This document shows, one piece after another, positions 35,241 through 48,309 of a stretch of 64,000 nt of DNA. The notes below the pieces were generated by a model. It made no database searches. It saw only the letters and a list, made by a program, of their open reading frames with translations, and had not been told where the DNA came from. The DNA is from Moringa oleifera. Lineage: Eukaryota > Streptophyta > Magnoliopsida > Brassicales > Moringaceae. Every line of letters starts with the position of its first letter. Positions within the stretch are counted from its first letter, which is position 1. The DNA lies in NCBI GenBank assembly GCA_021397835.1, contig JAJFZO010000742.1:2365001-2429000 (forward strand), read 5' to 3'. The position numbers and the translations under genes are program-made.

Positions 35241-36424
35241 GCCAGAAAAGCTTCTCTCTTTTATTCCTTAAACATGAATTCAGCTTAGCCCTAAACCCTA
35301 TACTCCTTTATTACTAGAAAAGCTCATGGATAACCTATAGAAAATAAAAATAAAAATATTATTGAGTCAATAACAAAATTCAAATATAGAGAATGAACTA
35401 ATTGAAAATAGATATATGTATACCTCAACAAATAGACCAGAGATATTCTCTAAGTGTTGTGTTTTCTTGTTTGGCAGAGCTAAAAATGTGTAGGCTGGCA
35501 ACACTATCTCCTGCATAAAATTCTTGATCTTTTGGGTTTGAAGAGTGCTGACCATTTAGACTCCTATTGAAAGCAAAAGTTTGCAAAGCTTACTATACAT
35601 GTAGGCATACTTTGCTAGGAGCTTTTTTTTTTTTTTTTATAATAAAAGGGTTGCCATCTTATCCCTTTTACAAGAGGAGCTGGGAGGTGTCTTCTCAGCC
35701 ACCTTAACTACCTCTTTGAAGTTTTTTTTTTACCTGTTTAAGGCATTATAAGAAATTAATTTGCAATAAAAAAAGGAAAAAAAGATTAGTGACAGTTTTC
35801 CAAAAGCATAAAAGCAAAGTATAAAAATAAAATAGGCCTATTTATTGATGATGAAGACTCTGGATCATTTAAAAGTAGAGGCTAGGAGGCTTCTCTTGAT
35901 TTAGTTATCCTTTGAGGGGAAAGGAAGCCAGGAATAATAAAGGATGAATTTTCTAGATTAGACTTTAAGGAAGATTATACTTTTAAGGGGAAGCTACCTG
36001 ATTAAGGGGGAAGATTCTTCAGGGCATAATAATGTGATAAGTTTTTTATCTATTAGATCTAAGTGGACTTTGGATATTGAGGAGTCCATAAAGAAAGAAA
36101 TGTGAGTAGAGTCCTCTTGTTGCATGCTAGGGTTAGTGTGGAAGCAATAAGATGCTCATAGACGGTGTGTTAGCATCATAGTCCTAGTTTAAATGAGTCC
36201 ATCTATTGATCTTAGGTGGTATCTTATTTTAGAACACTCAAAAATAAGAGTGTCTCTAGTTTTTTAAGAGTGTCTCTAGTTTTTTTTTTTATAGCTTTTG
36301 AGAGGTCAAAAGTAAAAAAAGAAGGGTTTTTTAGATGAGAAATACTAGAATTTTGTAGAGTGACCCAAGTCACTCTGCTGTTGCTTTAATTCAAAGGACC
36401 TAGAGAAAACTAAAGGAGATATAC

Positions 36425-36869
36425 ATGATCTATAGGTCTAAACATCTAGTGAAAAAGGTAATTAAAATTCTTCAAGAGTTAGGACTGGTTAGGAAGGGGA
36501 CACATATAATTTTCACAGATCACCCTAAACAATGTGTTGAAGGAAAGTCTCAAACCTTCTCTAGAACATTCCTTGAACAGACTGAGGGCACTTGGCTTAT
36601 CTGTTTAGGACCTTTCATTACATGAAAGTATCACCATGTCCACAGAGGCAAGGATCCCATATACTTTCCTAATCCTAGCTAGATTCCCAATTGTAATTAT
36701 AGAGAAGCATATGAATTCCATTCTAAGAGATGTAAAAGAAAAGGAAAAACGGCAAAGTAAAGTGCAAATTTACCTAAAAGAAAAGAGAGCAGTGGGAGAC
36801 CTAGCTGACAGGAGAAAACTATTACATGAGGGGGATTCGATGGAAGTGGAAGAAGTTGATGTTGTTTAG
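36425..36869 (+). pseudogene. Repeat-encoded fragment, related in reverse to 52295-52560
   Basis: Two short frames (36425-36625 and 36636-36869). The second includes IPYTFLILARFPIVII and NSILRDVK, which matches a minus-strand translation at 52295-52510 (ILYTLILARSLMVI and NSILIHVK). DNA similarity extends upstream through TTCCTTGAAC and GGGCACTTGGC. A dispersed repeat of unknown class. Confidence 0.5.
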
Positions 36870-38650
36870 GAGGGCAGAATAATGCAATAGACTATAAGAA
36901 AGACTTAGAAAAACCAAAGAAAGCTTTTAAAAGCAGCTAGCCATTAAAGAAGAGTCATTATAAGGAGCAGACCCTTCAAAAGTGACACTATTGACATGGT
37001 AATTTACCTGAATGTAGTACGTCAAAGAGAGTCTATAGCATATCTTTTATCTAATTCCTTAGGTTAATTTATAGAAATTCAAGTTTTGAATCCTATATAA
37101 GAGGGAAAAACACAAAGCCACACTGAAAATTAGAGTCAAATGCAGAGTCAAACCCTAGATCTGAAGGAAATGGATGACACAACAAAGGCTAGTATGGTAG
37201 ACTTTCTTGGGTCATCCAGATAGAAATTAGAGTAATTGAAGGTGCTATCCTATCCAAAGAAAGTGAAAGAGTGTCAAAATCAAGTCAGAATCAGTACAAG
37301 ACACCTTGGAAGAGTCTCGTTTCTACTCGGCATACCCCACAAGATATGATGGACTTTATTAGGCTTAAAGAGTTGCTGGGCGCACAGCACCCACCTGCCG
37401 TTTGATGCTAACTTATGTCATTGAGTTATTATAAATAGATGGGATTCCCAATTATGGACACTCATTCAACCACTCACATGTTTTACATACACATTCACTT
37501 TATTTGCAAATTAACACATTACATAACAAGTAAGAGCTTTCTCCAGAGAAACTAAAAAATTCTCTCTATAGCTTTTATAGTTTTCATTAAGATCTTCATT
37601 CCTTTTTAAAATAATTTCCATTGAAATTCTACATTTGTTCATATTTTCTTGAAGAAAGGGAGGAGTACTATATACTTTTGTAATTTCTTTCATTGTAATG
37701 TATTCACTTTCTTGAATAGAATTACTTGACTTGAGTTAATTATCATTGAAATTCTTATTAAATCATATGTTTTGATCTATTTAAGCTCTAAGTATATGGC
37801 TAAATCATGTTATAGAAAAAAAAGACAATTCTATAACTTTATTGGGATTTTCCTTGTAAAATTTATTTTCTTTTATAATATATATATGTGTGTGTTTATG
37901 CGTTTTTTTCACCATTTATTTTGGAAAACAGAAGAGGTGAGTAAGTGCAAACCACTTTTTTTTTCCTAAAAAAATATCTTAAGTACACCAAGATGGAGTA
38001 AGTATGAAGTTTCAAGTATTTTGATTAAAATACCTTTAGTATTAATTTTCAAGAAAAGAAATCAAAACAGTACTAATTTTTGGGCGTTTTGGGGATACTA
38101 GTCCTTCCCCTAGTATAACTAATTCCTGAACCTAAAACCTTAACTTTTTTAAAAAGCTAGTTAACCTTACTTTAAGATGATAGCCCATCATAACTAAAAA
38201 GATTAGTGGTGACTCCTAACTTTGTCTCACATTGCGAGTTTTTTAGGTTGTAACAAATGCCAATCGGTTCGAGGTTTATTAAGGAATATTTCAATTTTCT
38301 TTCTTACTTTATATTTAAGCTTTACTACTTTACCTTCTTGCTTGTATTGTTTTAATTGTTTTAATAATTGTTCATAACATAAGCACACACCACAAAGCAT
38401 AACATAAGCTCCATACCTGAGCTTCACCTTTTTTTAGGAGAAATATGGGTAAGCATACTATCGAGAGGGAACCTCTCTTTCACAAAGCTGTCAAGTGTTT
38501 TACTTAGATTAAACCTAAGACAAGTTATTAGTCTTGATCATTGTTCACCGTTGTGATATCAATAGTGTTTTAAGGAGCCCTATTTAGTCCATATAAGAGG
38601 AATTTAGGAAACTTTAAAAGCTAGTCTTCCCTTGTATAACCATTCCATTT

Positions 38651-39359
38651 ATTTTATCTCTATTCACATTTTATTGTCACATTTATGTATTGTGATTGCG
38701 GGATTCCCATCATAAGGGGAAAAGAGTTGGACTTGTATAAAAGTTTTTATGGAGGTAACCTCTAATGTCAAACTATTTAGTACTAATTTAACAGGCTTTT
38801 TTTTTAAAAAAATAAAAAGTTAGTTTTATTAGTTTCAATATTAGTGAATAATATTCCAATGCTAATATGCATATGATAATGAATAAGTTTAACACAATAT
38901 GTAAAAGAGTATATCATCTTGCTATCTTAGTGGTTGCCAATAAGCAAAATAGCTTATATTTATGCCTACTTATCATAATTATTCATGTTGGTAAATATTT
39001 GAGACTCAATTTGAAGGCATTGACTTGTGGGAAGAAGACTTTGCTAAATCCAATAAGAAGGGAGAGTGTCCAATGATGATATCCGACCTCCATACCACTT
39101 TTTGATGTGGTGAAGTAAATAATATTTTCGGTAAATAAAAAAATAGATAGATTATCATAAGATTTATGTACATTATCTATGTAGAAAGATGTTTTTGGGC
39201 ACTTTGATAATTAGGATTAACTTTTTTAATTGTAATAATATTTTGTAAATTAATTATGGTTTCAATTATAAATTATAATTTCTCTTCTTTCAATTTATAT
39301 ATGTTATTTGATTTTACCAACTAAAAAAATGATAATTAAATAAATATTTTTAAAAATTA
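38651..39359. other. AT-rich spacer after repeat copy 1
   Basis: No gene recognised. The open frame at 38867-39076 has no family resemblance. The boundary of the preceding element is not defined. Confidence 0.35.
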
Positions 39360-39915
39360 GACATTTTTAATGTAGTGATGGATTTAAAACTATCATAAAA
39401 AATCATCGTTAAACTTTTTATGACATTTTTCAAAACCACCATATAGATTCTATAACAATAAAAAAAAGATCATCATTGGAAATTTATGGAGATTTTATGA
39501 CAGTTTTTAAAGACCATCATAGAGTTTCTATGACTTCTTATGATGGTCTTTAATGACTGTCATAAACTTTTTTTAACAATCATAAAAACCCATCATGGAA
39601 ACTTTATGATAGTTTATTACTGTCATACAATTTTTGTTACATTTCTCAAGACCATCGTAGAACATTTATCATAGTTATTAGACAACATTTTCATGACGAT
39701 CTTTAAAGATCTTTATAGAGTTTTATGATGATTTTTATGATAATTTTTAAGGACTATCATAAAATTTCTATGACAGGTTTTAGTGGCCATCATAAACTGA
39801 TGATGGGTACTGACTATCATGATTTTATGACAAATAATAAAAACCCATGTCGTCATATTTAATGTCACTCTATTGACCATCATAAAAGGCCTTTTATAAT
39901 GTGCATTAGGCATTT
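39360..39915. repeat. Degenerate array of CACTA-like subterminal hairpin units
   Basis: At least ten imperfect units of the type TTATGATGGTCTTTAATGAC and facing GTCATAAA alternate through the block, for example at 39488-39530, 39538-39570 and 39690-39780. The core is related to the ATGACGGTC core of the CACTA element at 19853-23568 but with C-to-T changes (ATGATGGTC), as expected after decay of methylated CpG. No terminal CACTA/TAGTG pair with a target duplication was found, so this is a remnant. Confidence 0.6.
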
Positions 39916-42413
39916 TTTTATAATGGTGCTAGTAAATGAGAAAAGGTATGACATGTTCTTTTATCAATTCTAAGACTTTCGATAGCACATTTTATAGGGT
40001 TCTAAGGTCATTTCCAATAAAGATGACAAATGCCAAATTGGTGTTTGATTAGGTGTAAAAAGCACTCCAATCGAGTGATGAATCTACTTCGTTAAATTGG
40101 TGCAGTTAAGTGCGACACTGCAGTTGCACCTTTGTATTTATTTTTAAAATTTTTATTATATTACTAATTCTTTTAGTTTAAATATCAAATTTATTTTTTA
40201 ATAAATAACTTAATAAATACATCATATTGTTGTGAAAGAGTTACATCATTGAGAGTATCTCATTAAAATTTTAAAATAAGATCAATATTTAATGTATAAT
40301 CTTATTTTATTTAAATTATTAATAATATTTAAATATTTAATTATTGATAATATTATATATTATATCAAAAGCAAAATTATAATTACCAACAAAAAGTAAT
40401 GAAGAAAATGCTATAAAAGCCATAGAAAAGCATAACTGCCAAGAAAAAATGAAGGAGACACGAGTAAAATTAAATTAGAAAGTAATGAGAGGCCAACTCT
40501 TAAGATTGTAATGGAAAAGGAATGTGTAATGATGTGAGCCTTACCAAAACATACATTCTTTCACCACTTAAAAAAAATCCTTAGGTATCTAAAAAAAAAA
40601 GACAAATGATAGATCGAGATGTTCATTACGAAGCCTCCCGGGTGCGAGTATGCAGGGGTAAGCAACTCATCATTCTGAAAGCTCCTAATTAATCACTAAG
40701 TGAACTCTAAACTGAAAAGGGTAAGCCTCTTTGGTGTGAGTATTAAGTGTAGGATCTTGTCCAAAGGGCAAAGGAACGCGGAACTAAAAGAGACTGAAGA
40801 ATAAAAAAGATCAATTTTAGTGTCCAGCTCGCCTTAGCTCCAAGATGTATCAGACTGTAGTATTAATTATTAATTTTAACATGAATCAAATTAAATTGCC
40901 AACGATGAGATCTCATTACAATAAGCTATAGTAAATCAGCCTACCTTGATGGCCCTCGAAACCATTAGACGTGACTCATAGTGGTCGAGTCTTTACCGGC
41001 CAATGTGGGAATTCTTTGAATCATGTGATGACCATAGTTGGGTAATAGGACGACCCTAGATGGGATGAAATACTGGTTAGTAAAGAATTCATGGTGGACA
41101 GCCTAAGGAGAGAAAGGCTTCATGAGGATTGAGAGAGATGTCGTCATTTATGGAGGACTATGTGGCATTGCTGTGAGAGCTTTATATCTAATTGCTTAAA
41201 GCACCATCTTTCAGTAGCATTATTGAGTGGATGGATTGGCTTCAGTAGAACCATATAAAAACTATTATCTTTAGCTTTATGTTTAGGACTAGCAAATCTA
41301 ATTAAAACTTTATTTTATCAATAAATGAAAATATTGAGATGAAGTTTATCAAAAAAGATAGTGATTTTGTCACCCTTGGCTATAAGAAGCCTAGATCCTA
41401 ATTGAGACTTGTATTATTAGTTTGAAACTGATCCATTTAATAAAGTCCATAATGCTAGATTTATGAAAGTCTTAAAGGCAGCTCACATGCAAGATAACAT
41501 AATTAAAAGCTCATATGAGACAACAACATTAATGCCCAACAGAAAAGAAGCTAAAAGTTTTCAGCTTTTAGCAACATCCCCCACCAACCGAAAGTTTTGT
41601 AAACCATCTTCCAAAGAAAAAGAAAAAGAAAAACTAAAGATTAGAAATGTTTAGTTTGACGAAGAACTTTTCTTCTTGTAATTTTTTTTTTTGAAATAGT
41701 ACGAGTTATGACTTTGATCACAATGGTAGGTTCATATTTGTTATTGTATGTTGGCATTTAAAGTTGTGTTGGACTAAGGGGTTATACTTGCAAGTATGAA
41801 CTACAATTGAAACCTTAGTAATGAATTGCAAATTTATGCAAATGGATTACTAATTTTGGACTTGTTTGAAATTGTCTTATGTTCATGTTACTCGGTTAAA
41901 GAGTCCAAAATTACTTTTTTGGAATCTTAATAATGGAAATAATTATTGTGTAAAAATAAAAGAGTAAAAAAAAAAAAAAAAGAAGAGTCAAGTACTGATT
42001 GGATGTTAAATTTAAATGTATGTTTAATTTTAAGTGTGATTTAATAAATATTATTTTATTATATTTGAATCCAAATTAATTAATTTAATATAAATTTAAA
42101 ATTAAAAAATTATTTTAAAGGTAATTATAAACAATAGTCTCTAAAAATTATGTGTTTTAATTGTTAATATTTATAATTATCATCATATATTTATTGATAA
42201 TAATTATTTGATAAATGCCACTAAAAATACAACAAAAAAACTTTTACTAATATATATAATAACAATTATGATAACTCTCCTTAAACAATTACCGTTAAAA
42301 ACCCGTTTTGTTGTAATGTACCAATCTCAATCTCCTGATCTTCTGATGTCTCGATCTCCTCGTACGTATTTTTTTTTTTTACCATGTCCTAACCCGATGT
42401 CCATGTTTAAGTG
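39916..42413. other. Repeat-rich spacer, no intact gene
   Basis: A possible promoter of repeat type (CCATATAAAAACTATT near 41250) is followed by AATAAAGTCC near 41440. 40600-41150 is less AT-rich and resembles the non-coding repeat sequence at 3100-3700 in style only. An open frame at 41463-41654 is Lys-rich and unrecognised. Confidence 0.35.
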
Positions 42414-43060
42414 ATGCAACGAAAGGCATTGGCCACTGAAAAATATGAATCTTGTAGCAAGGCTCTAATCAAGGTCCCCGCCAACAAATTCTTCATGCAC
42501 GTTGTAAATCAAGTGAATGAATTGCAAGTGCAACTCGACAAGATGTCTCTGGTCTTGTTGGAGAAGGAAGCGACCCTGGTTAAGAAGTAGATTGCTCTGA
42601 CCCAAGCTCAGGTAACGACTGATTAGTGCATTAAGAGCATGCGTCAAGACCTAGTGGCTTGGATGTGGCAGTTATCAAATGGGCCAAGAAGGGTGCAGTT
42701 CGGGATTTCCTGAAGAGTCGAACATGACCAAATGTTGGCTAAAGATTCATCAGTTTGGCTGTTTTAATTTGCAGGCTCGGGCTGAAGACAGAGAGGAGGT
42801 CTAGGGAAAATATCCTATTTTGGACCTTAGCTTCGTAGCACATGGCACACTTCTCCAGGACCATGTTGTTGCTGCCATTCCTGCATCTGTTAACCCAACT
42901 GTCATTGTGTCTGATGTGCCCATGCAAAACTCGGCTTTTGCTGCTAACACCTCTACTTATGAAACTACTTTGGTGTATGATCTTGATGCAACCCTAATAT
43001 CTGTTGTGGTTCTTGATGTCGTTGTGGATCCAACCATTCCTGGTGCAAGGATATTGTCCT
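42414..43060 (+). pseudogene. Coiled-coil (gag-like) repeat-derived fragment
   Basis: From the ATG at 42414 a 58-codon frame reads through FMHVVNQVNELQVQLDKMSL and LLEKEATLVKK to TAG, after which homology seems to go on (ALTQAQ...) with further stops. It resembles the minus-strand fragment LTTELEWLKSILMQKEATLS at 33527-33709, so both derive from one repeat family. A second frame (42820-43060, Val-, Asp- and Ala-rich) follows. No zinc knuckle or enzyme domain is seen. Confidence 0.45.
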
Positions 43061-43532
43061 TGCTCTTGTTCATAATGTTGTCGTATATCTTATATTTTAC
43101 TTTGCATCTAATAATACTCTATTTTGTTCTCTATATTTCTTTGTGCAAAATATATCCAAAACGTTTGACAATCAACTCCAGCAAAATTAAATACTATACC
43201 ATTTTGCTTTTTTTTTTTAAAAAAATTATACATATGATGCCATGACATTACATTACACCATGCAGGTTCCATAATTATACATGAAGAACGCAAAAAACAT
43301 GTGATGACCATAAGCAATACCAAGTCACAAATTAAATCACAGCAGACACACAAAAATACAATAAAAATATTACAAATCCAAAATTAATATATCGTTTGAT
43401 TACAGCCAGGTACCTTAATACCAAAAAGAGCAGTTTTGTTGTTTATATATCAAACATAAAAACACCATTCATAGCATACAAAAGCCAGTTTAGAAGCTCA
43501 CATACAAAAGTCTAGCAAACAATATCTTAGGC

Positions 43533-46500
43533 TCATTGATCACCCATTTCAAGAGAGACGATCCGCTTCTCTATCTGCATATCACCAAAAATCACAAGAA
43601 AGAAGAATATATCGTTAGAACAAGTATGCGCACATGCACTTACATGATCATAGCTTTCATTTTCTAAATTTTGGAACTAATATTATATACTGTAAAACCT
43701 TTAAATCAAATCACCTCTAGAATGGAATTAAATTTCTCCTGTACCGGTAAGAATTCATTTTCTATTGCACATACTGCGGCAAAGCACCTAAGAAGAAAAG
43801 TAAATTGTTTCAGTGGAGAGAGAGAGAGAGAGCTCTTCCAAGATCACAAGTAAATAATACCTGTTGAAACCCGAAAAGAGAGAAAACAATTCGCTATACA
43901 AAGGGACATGAATGGCTACTAATTAATATTATCCAAAGTTGTTAATTATATTATGCAAACATCTTGATCGGTATTTGTTGTTTATCCAATATTGATTGTG
44001 AAAGAGACTAGTGATTATAAATCTTAAGAGCTTGCTTTAATGGTTGAGAAAACTCAAAACTACCTGGCAACATTTATCTCTGGAGTTCCGAATTTTAGGC
44101 TAAACAAAACTTGGAAAGCAATAGATTCAGAGTGCGGAGAATCATTGAAAGATAAGACAAGTAATGTAAATACAGATAAATCTGCTTACTCTTCCTTAGA
44201 TCGACTGTCACAAGCCCTGCGGAGTTCATGACATCTTAGTATCACTCGGCATGCACCAACACTAGAAAGCCAAATGAAAGTGAAGTAATAAGCTTTTAAG
44301 TGGATTGTTAATGATAATATAGCCACTGTATTATAGTGGAGTTAAGCATTGTAGTTAATCACTAAATTCTTACAATAGTTTCACAAAAATATTCTTAAAA
44401 CAGCTTTATATACCAATTATATTGGGTTATTTGTTTGCTAAGGTGCTCTTACTTTGAGTTTCAATCCAACTAAGGCTAAATAAGCACACTGATTTATTAC
44501 CATGAAGAGGCCCCTATGATTTTTGAGCAATATCTGTCCACCTTACCAAAGTCCACAACTATAGTTTGATCCCTGCAAAAAGAATTAAAAGACAAGAAGA
44601 ATAACATACACTACAAGAAGCATATATCTATATATAAACTGAAACAACACAATAGATAGTGAGATTGAAGTATACAGAGTTTCTTTTATGGTTCTTAGTG
44701 ATAGACGGATATCAAGGCAATAAATAGAGAGCAGATGCATAAGAAACTGAGGACAAATGTTGCTCTTCTTCCCATAAGCCTCCTCAAGACGATGATCCAC
44801 GAGACTCTGCAAGAAAAAGTATGATAACATCATTAGATCGTTATTAAAATGAATCAATCAAACCCTAATGATATCTGTTGGAGCATTTTATGGCTTTTGT
44901 TTATATATTTTAAAGCCGTTAATGTACAATTGCGAAATATAAAATTATTAGATACTTTTCTATTTCTTATTTCAAAATAATTTTTTATTTTTTGTATTTA
45001 AATTTAAATGGTCTCTCGTTTATAAGAATCCTAGATTTCTAAGGATTTAGTTAGTTTGAAGTCCAAAATCCTAAAGCGTTCAACCATGGTTTTTCTACAA
45101 ATTTTACCAAAAATGAAGCCAAGGAAAATATCTGGGGAGCAATTCTAATCCGGATGATGGAGGAACAACAAACTCTAGGACATTGAATCGAGAAGGGGTT
45201 TGGTGCTCATATCGTAAGAAGCCCCAGTGTGAAGGCAGTAACCAGAAAGGGCAGCGAGCAATGTGGACAGGACCAAAATTGTAAGTGTGCAAAAGGTGAA
45301 AGTTTTAACAGATTAAAGAAGAATTTGAGAGGCCAAAAACGTACTTAATTTCCTTGAAAAACCTAAAGGACCATGTTTATTAGCTGCTAAGAAAGGTGAC
45401 TTTTTTAATTAGTTCATATATATGCTCTTAATGCTTCTCATGCATTATATAGTAGCTCTTAAGTCACAGCTATACAGTGGGATATACATGAGCTAGCCAC
45501 TGATCATTTGATGCATTGCCATTAAAAATGTACTTAATATTGGTGATTTTAGTCATTCGTAAACCACCATCGTGTTTCCTTTCTTCTTAGCAATAATATA
45601 TAAATTGTTTTCACCTTGACTCTCTGATTCACTTAGATATACAGGGATTTTTAGATTTTCTTAATGTAATAGGGGAAAAATGGGATTACCAAATGAAAAA
45701 ATCCATAGTTACTTGAACTGACTAGAGCTCTCTTGTTTAAATCCAAAACCCTAAATATTAAAACTCTAAACCCTAAACTTGGTTCTCCAAATCCATTGGG
45801 GAGAACTGTTTTGATTGTAACCCATTTGATTAATAAAAATTTCTTTGTAAGATTTTAGGGTTAAAAAAGACCAGCAGATACTCCCACAAAAAGGGTTTGG
45901 GTTTGTTGTCTTTGTTCTTATTCATGCTCATAAGATTTAGCATTTTCTTGTTTGCTATTCTTTCACAAAAAATGGGTATACATGTTTTTATCCTCACTCA
46001 AGAAAATTTTTGTCTCGTTATTCCTTTCTTTAGGGAGAGAGAGAGACACTACAGAAGATAATAATTATATATAGTAGTTTTCTGCCTGATCTCCCAACTT
46101 CCCTAACTTTTGTTTCTAATGTTCTACTTGAAAACACACCAGAAAGATGGAACCAGCCATAACCTAGATACCACTTATAGCCTGAGCAAAACTAGCCCTA
46201 TCTCAGTCACCTGATCCAATTCCAGCATTGTAATTCTAATTGATCCAATTGCAGCTGTTGAAAAACCATTGCAATTGTACTTCCGAAGAAAAACATGTCA
46301 TCTCTCACTGATGCAACTCAAAGTCTAACCTGAAACCAGCTATGAAAATTCAAAAATCTCCTCCTCTCACAGATATTGGGTATTCAAAGCTGCTACATGA
46401 ACACCCAATATCTCACTTTATTTCTTTAGAAAAATTCTCTTCGCAATAGGTTTCCCAGCTCACTCAAATAGGTTCTATATCTATATGTCACAAACACTTG

Positions 46501-48159
46501 ATCAGAAACTTAAAGATAAGATGGAAAAATCAGTAACGTTAACTAAGTAGAGAAGCAGCGATTCAACAAGGTAGCCTAAGATTTTGAAATTAAAGACCTA
46601 GAGAAATTCAAGTTTTCTTTTTTTTTTTTTTAAAAAAACAAAATTGTTGTGAAAACAGACACTATTAGGGAAGTCTAGTAATGGAGAGACGAACAAATAT
46701 TGGTACTATACCTTATTTTGAGGAACCATAGTAAGACTGAGAATTAAGAAGCAACTAATGGTGGTGAGGTTGGGTGTAGAAGTAGAATTCAAGGCTACGG
46801 CACATGGCCTATGTGAACTCCTATGAATACGGATATCTTGAATGGCCTCAAGATAAAAATGGCAAGGGCTTAACGATGGTTTATTAAGACAAGTCAACCA
46901 TTAGTATTACCCGTAATCTAGTTCAACATGATAGAACCAAGCATATCAAAATTGATCAACACTCTATAAAAGACAAGTTAGAAAGTAGATTAATTTGGAT
47001 ACTCTATGTTCTTCAAAAGATTACAAACAAATTTAAAATGAAAAATATCTATACGTCAGTTTAAAGGGTAGTGTTAACAAAGTCATAAGGATTTTTAAAT
47101 TTTTTTTCTAAGAACTTAGCTTACGTACAGTTTTAAAATTAAAAATTAAGAAATAAAACATTTTTTTAAGAACTTAGCTTATGTACAAATATTGAAGTTG
47201 AAAGTTGATATTTTAAAGACTTCTTTCTTCCATTTCTCCCAATATTTAAAAATTTCACATGAATATATAAATTGAATCATTGAATTTTACACACATAGAC
47301 GTCAACAAAAAATGGTATAAGCCAGACAAAAAGTTTTTAACTTGATGAGCTATTGTGAATTGTAAAACATGGAAAAAAAAAAAGGAGGTATATACAACAC
47401 TCGGTTATATATGCAGAGTAAGGAATAGTGAGTATGCATGCGTATTTAGATGATAAAGAGAGAAATCCAAACTAAAATAGGCCATTGATTTTTTCTGTGT
47501 GCTTAATTGTCCAAAATTGCGTGTCATGTAAAAGCCCATGAACAGCTTACTTTTGTATTGGCTGTATGGCTAAGCATGTATATATATATATATATGCTTT
47601 TTGATATCTGCTGCTTTTGTCTCTCTACGAAAATAATTTGAGAGAATTTCGCTTAAGTAGCCTTTTTCAGGCGCCCGTATGGAAGAAGAACCCTCTTTCA
47701 AATGGTAAACTACAAGAATGTTAGGTTAGATCTATTATATAGGAAATAATGACACATATACATGTAAGTCTTTGTTAAACCCTTTCTACCCACATGGATC
47801 CACTTCCATATCATGTCTCACATGGATCCACTTCCATATCACGTCTCTTTTCTATTCTCTCCAACCTGAAGCACTCAATCTCTCTTTCGTCTTATCCAAG
47901 CTATTGTATGAACAATATGAGGGTCCGAGCTAGTCTACAGATGTAATACAGACAAGTATACAAAAAATGTTTATCAGAATTCAATTCAACAGTAAATAGT
48001 ACCCACCAAGAACAAAGCCCACAAACGTATCGCATACAGAAAGATATACACCCACAGAGATAGAAAGATAGAGAGAATGAGATAGAAGATACGTACCTCC
48101 TGTTGCACGGAGCGGATCCTATCAAGGACCTCCCTTATTAATTCTTCCATTTCAAGCAT
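43533..48159 (-). CDS. HPt-B: AHP-like phosphotransfer protein without the active-site His, 150 aa, six exons
   Basis: Exons: 48097-48159, 44676-44806, 44501-44572, 44190-44261, 43715-43787, 43533-43574; all GT-AG, frame kept, lengths of exons 1, 2 and 4 identical to HPt-A. The protein is aligned with AHPs over its length: MEELIREVLDRIRSVQQE helix, SLVDHRLEEAY, LDQTIVVDFGKVDRYCSKII, GASSCVGACRV in place of G-S-S-S-S-I-G-A-Q-R-V, and a final IEKRIVSLE like the AHP end. The phosphoacceptor column is Ser (Y-C-S-K for V-H-Q-L), so phosphorelay by histidine is not possible; the G-x-S-S and G-A-x-R-V parts are better kept than in HPt-A. It is rich in Cys (C-V-G-A-C, R-C-H-E, R-A-C). The 3290-base first intron is far longer than the 342-base one in HPt-A and probably contains inserted repeats. 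Whether exon 1 is truly joined to exon 2 needs a transcript. Confidence 0.78.
44807..48096. other. Long first intron of HPt-B
   Basis: 3290 bases. Contains a less AT-rich piece at 45100-45300 (for example AATCCGGATGATGGAGGAAC on the plus strand), a (TA)n run near 47578-47595, a direct repeat CACATGGATCCACTTCCATA at 47790 and 47819, and short unrecognised frames at 45104-45292 and 46706-46897. No transposon ends were identified. Confidence 0.45.
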
Positions 48160-48299
48160 TGATGAAACAAACAGTTGTCTCAGAATGACAGAGAAGGACA
48201 GAGGGAGAGACAGAGGGAGAGAGAAATTTTAACTCAGATGAGGTTTGTGATTTGTGAGAGTGAACGGCAGGAAAAGGGCACGCAAAGATGGTAAGAACA

Positions 48300-48305
48300 G
48301 TTATA
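48300..48305 (-). promoter_or_regulatory. Possible TATA box of HPt-B
   Basis: TATAAC on the minus strand, 141 bases before the ATG, followed by TTTGCGTGCCCTTTTCCTGC, which aligns with the GTGTGCCCTT block of HPt-A. It is weaker than the TATAAAA of HPt-A. Confidence 0.4.
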
Positions 48306-48309
48306 GAAG

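Larger units (their letters stand above)
33100..38650 (+). mobile_element. Unclassified degenerate repeat element, copy 1
   Basis: Several blocks recur in the same order and orientation at 57.95-63.4 kb. They are a coiled-coil coding remnant (minus strand 33527-33709, LTTELEWLKSILMQKEATLS); a block starting CCTCACTAGA near 33735; an array with ACACTCTTCC and AGAGTCT motifs (33940-34400); a promoter-like region with TATAAATAGA near 37430; and an LTR-like tail (37530-38640) containing GGCTAAATCATGTTATAGAAA and ACAAAGCATAACATAAGCTC. A further Lys-rich minus-strand frame is at 34978-35232. No reverse transcriptase or integrase was found. The tail could be an LTR and the whole a large non-autonomous retroelement, but no matching LTR pair or primer-binding site was identified. 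Confidence 0.5.

Noticed and set aside
39360..39915. Complete CACTA element or MITE
   Set aside because: TAGTG-like sequence at 39375 is on the wrong side of the repeats and there is no paired end with a 3-bp target duplication.
45104..45292. Gene within the HPt-B intron
   Set aside because: Short frames on both strands, no recognisable domain and no splice support.
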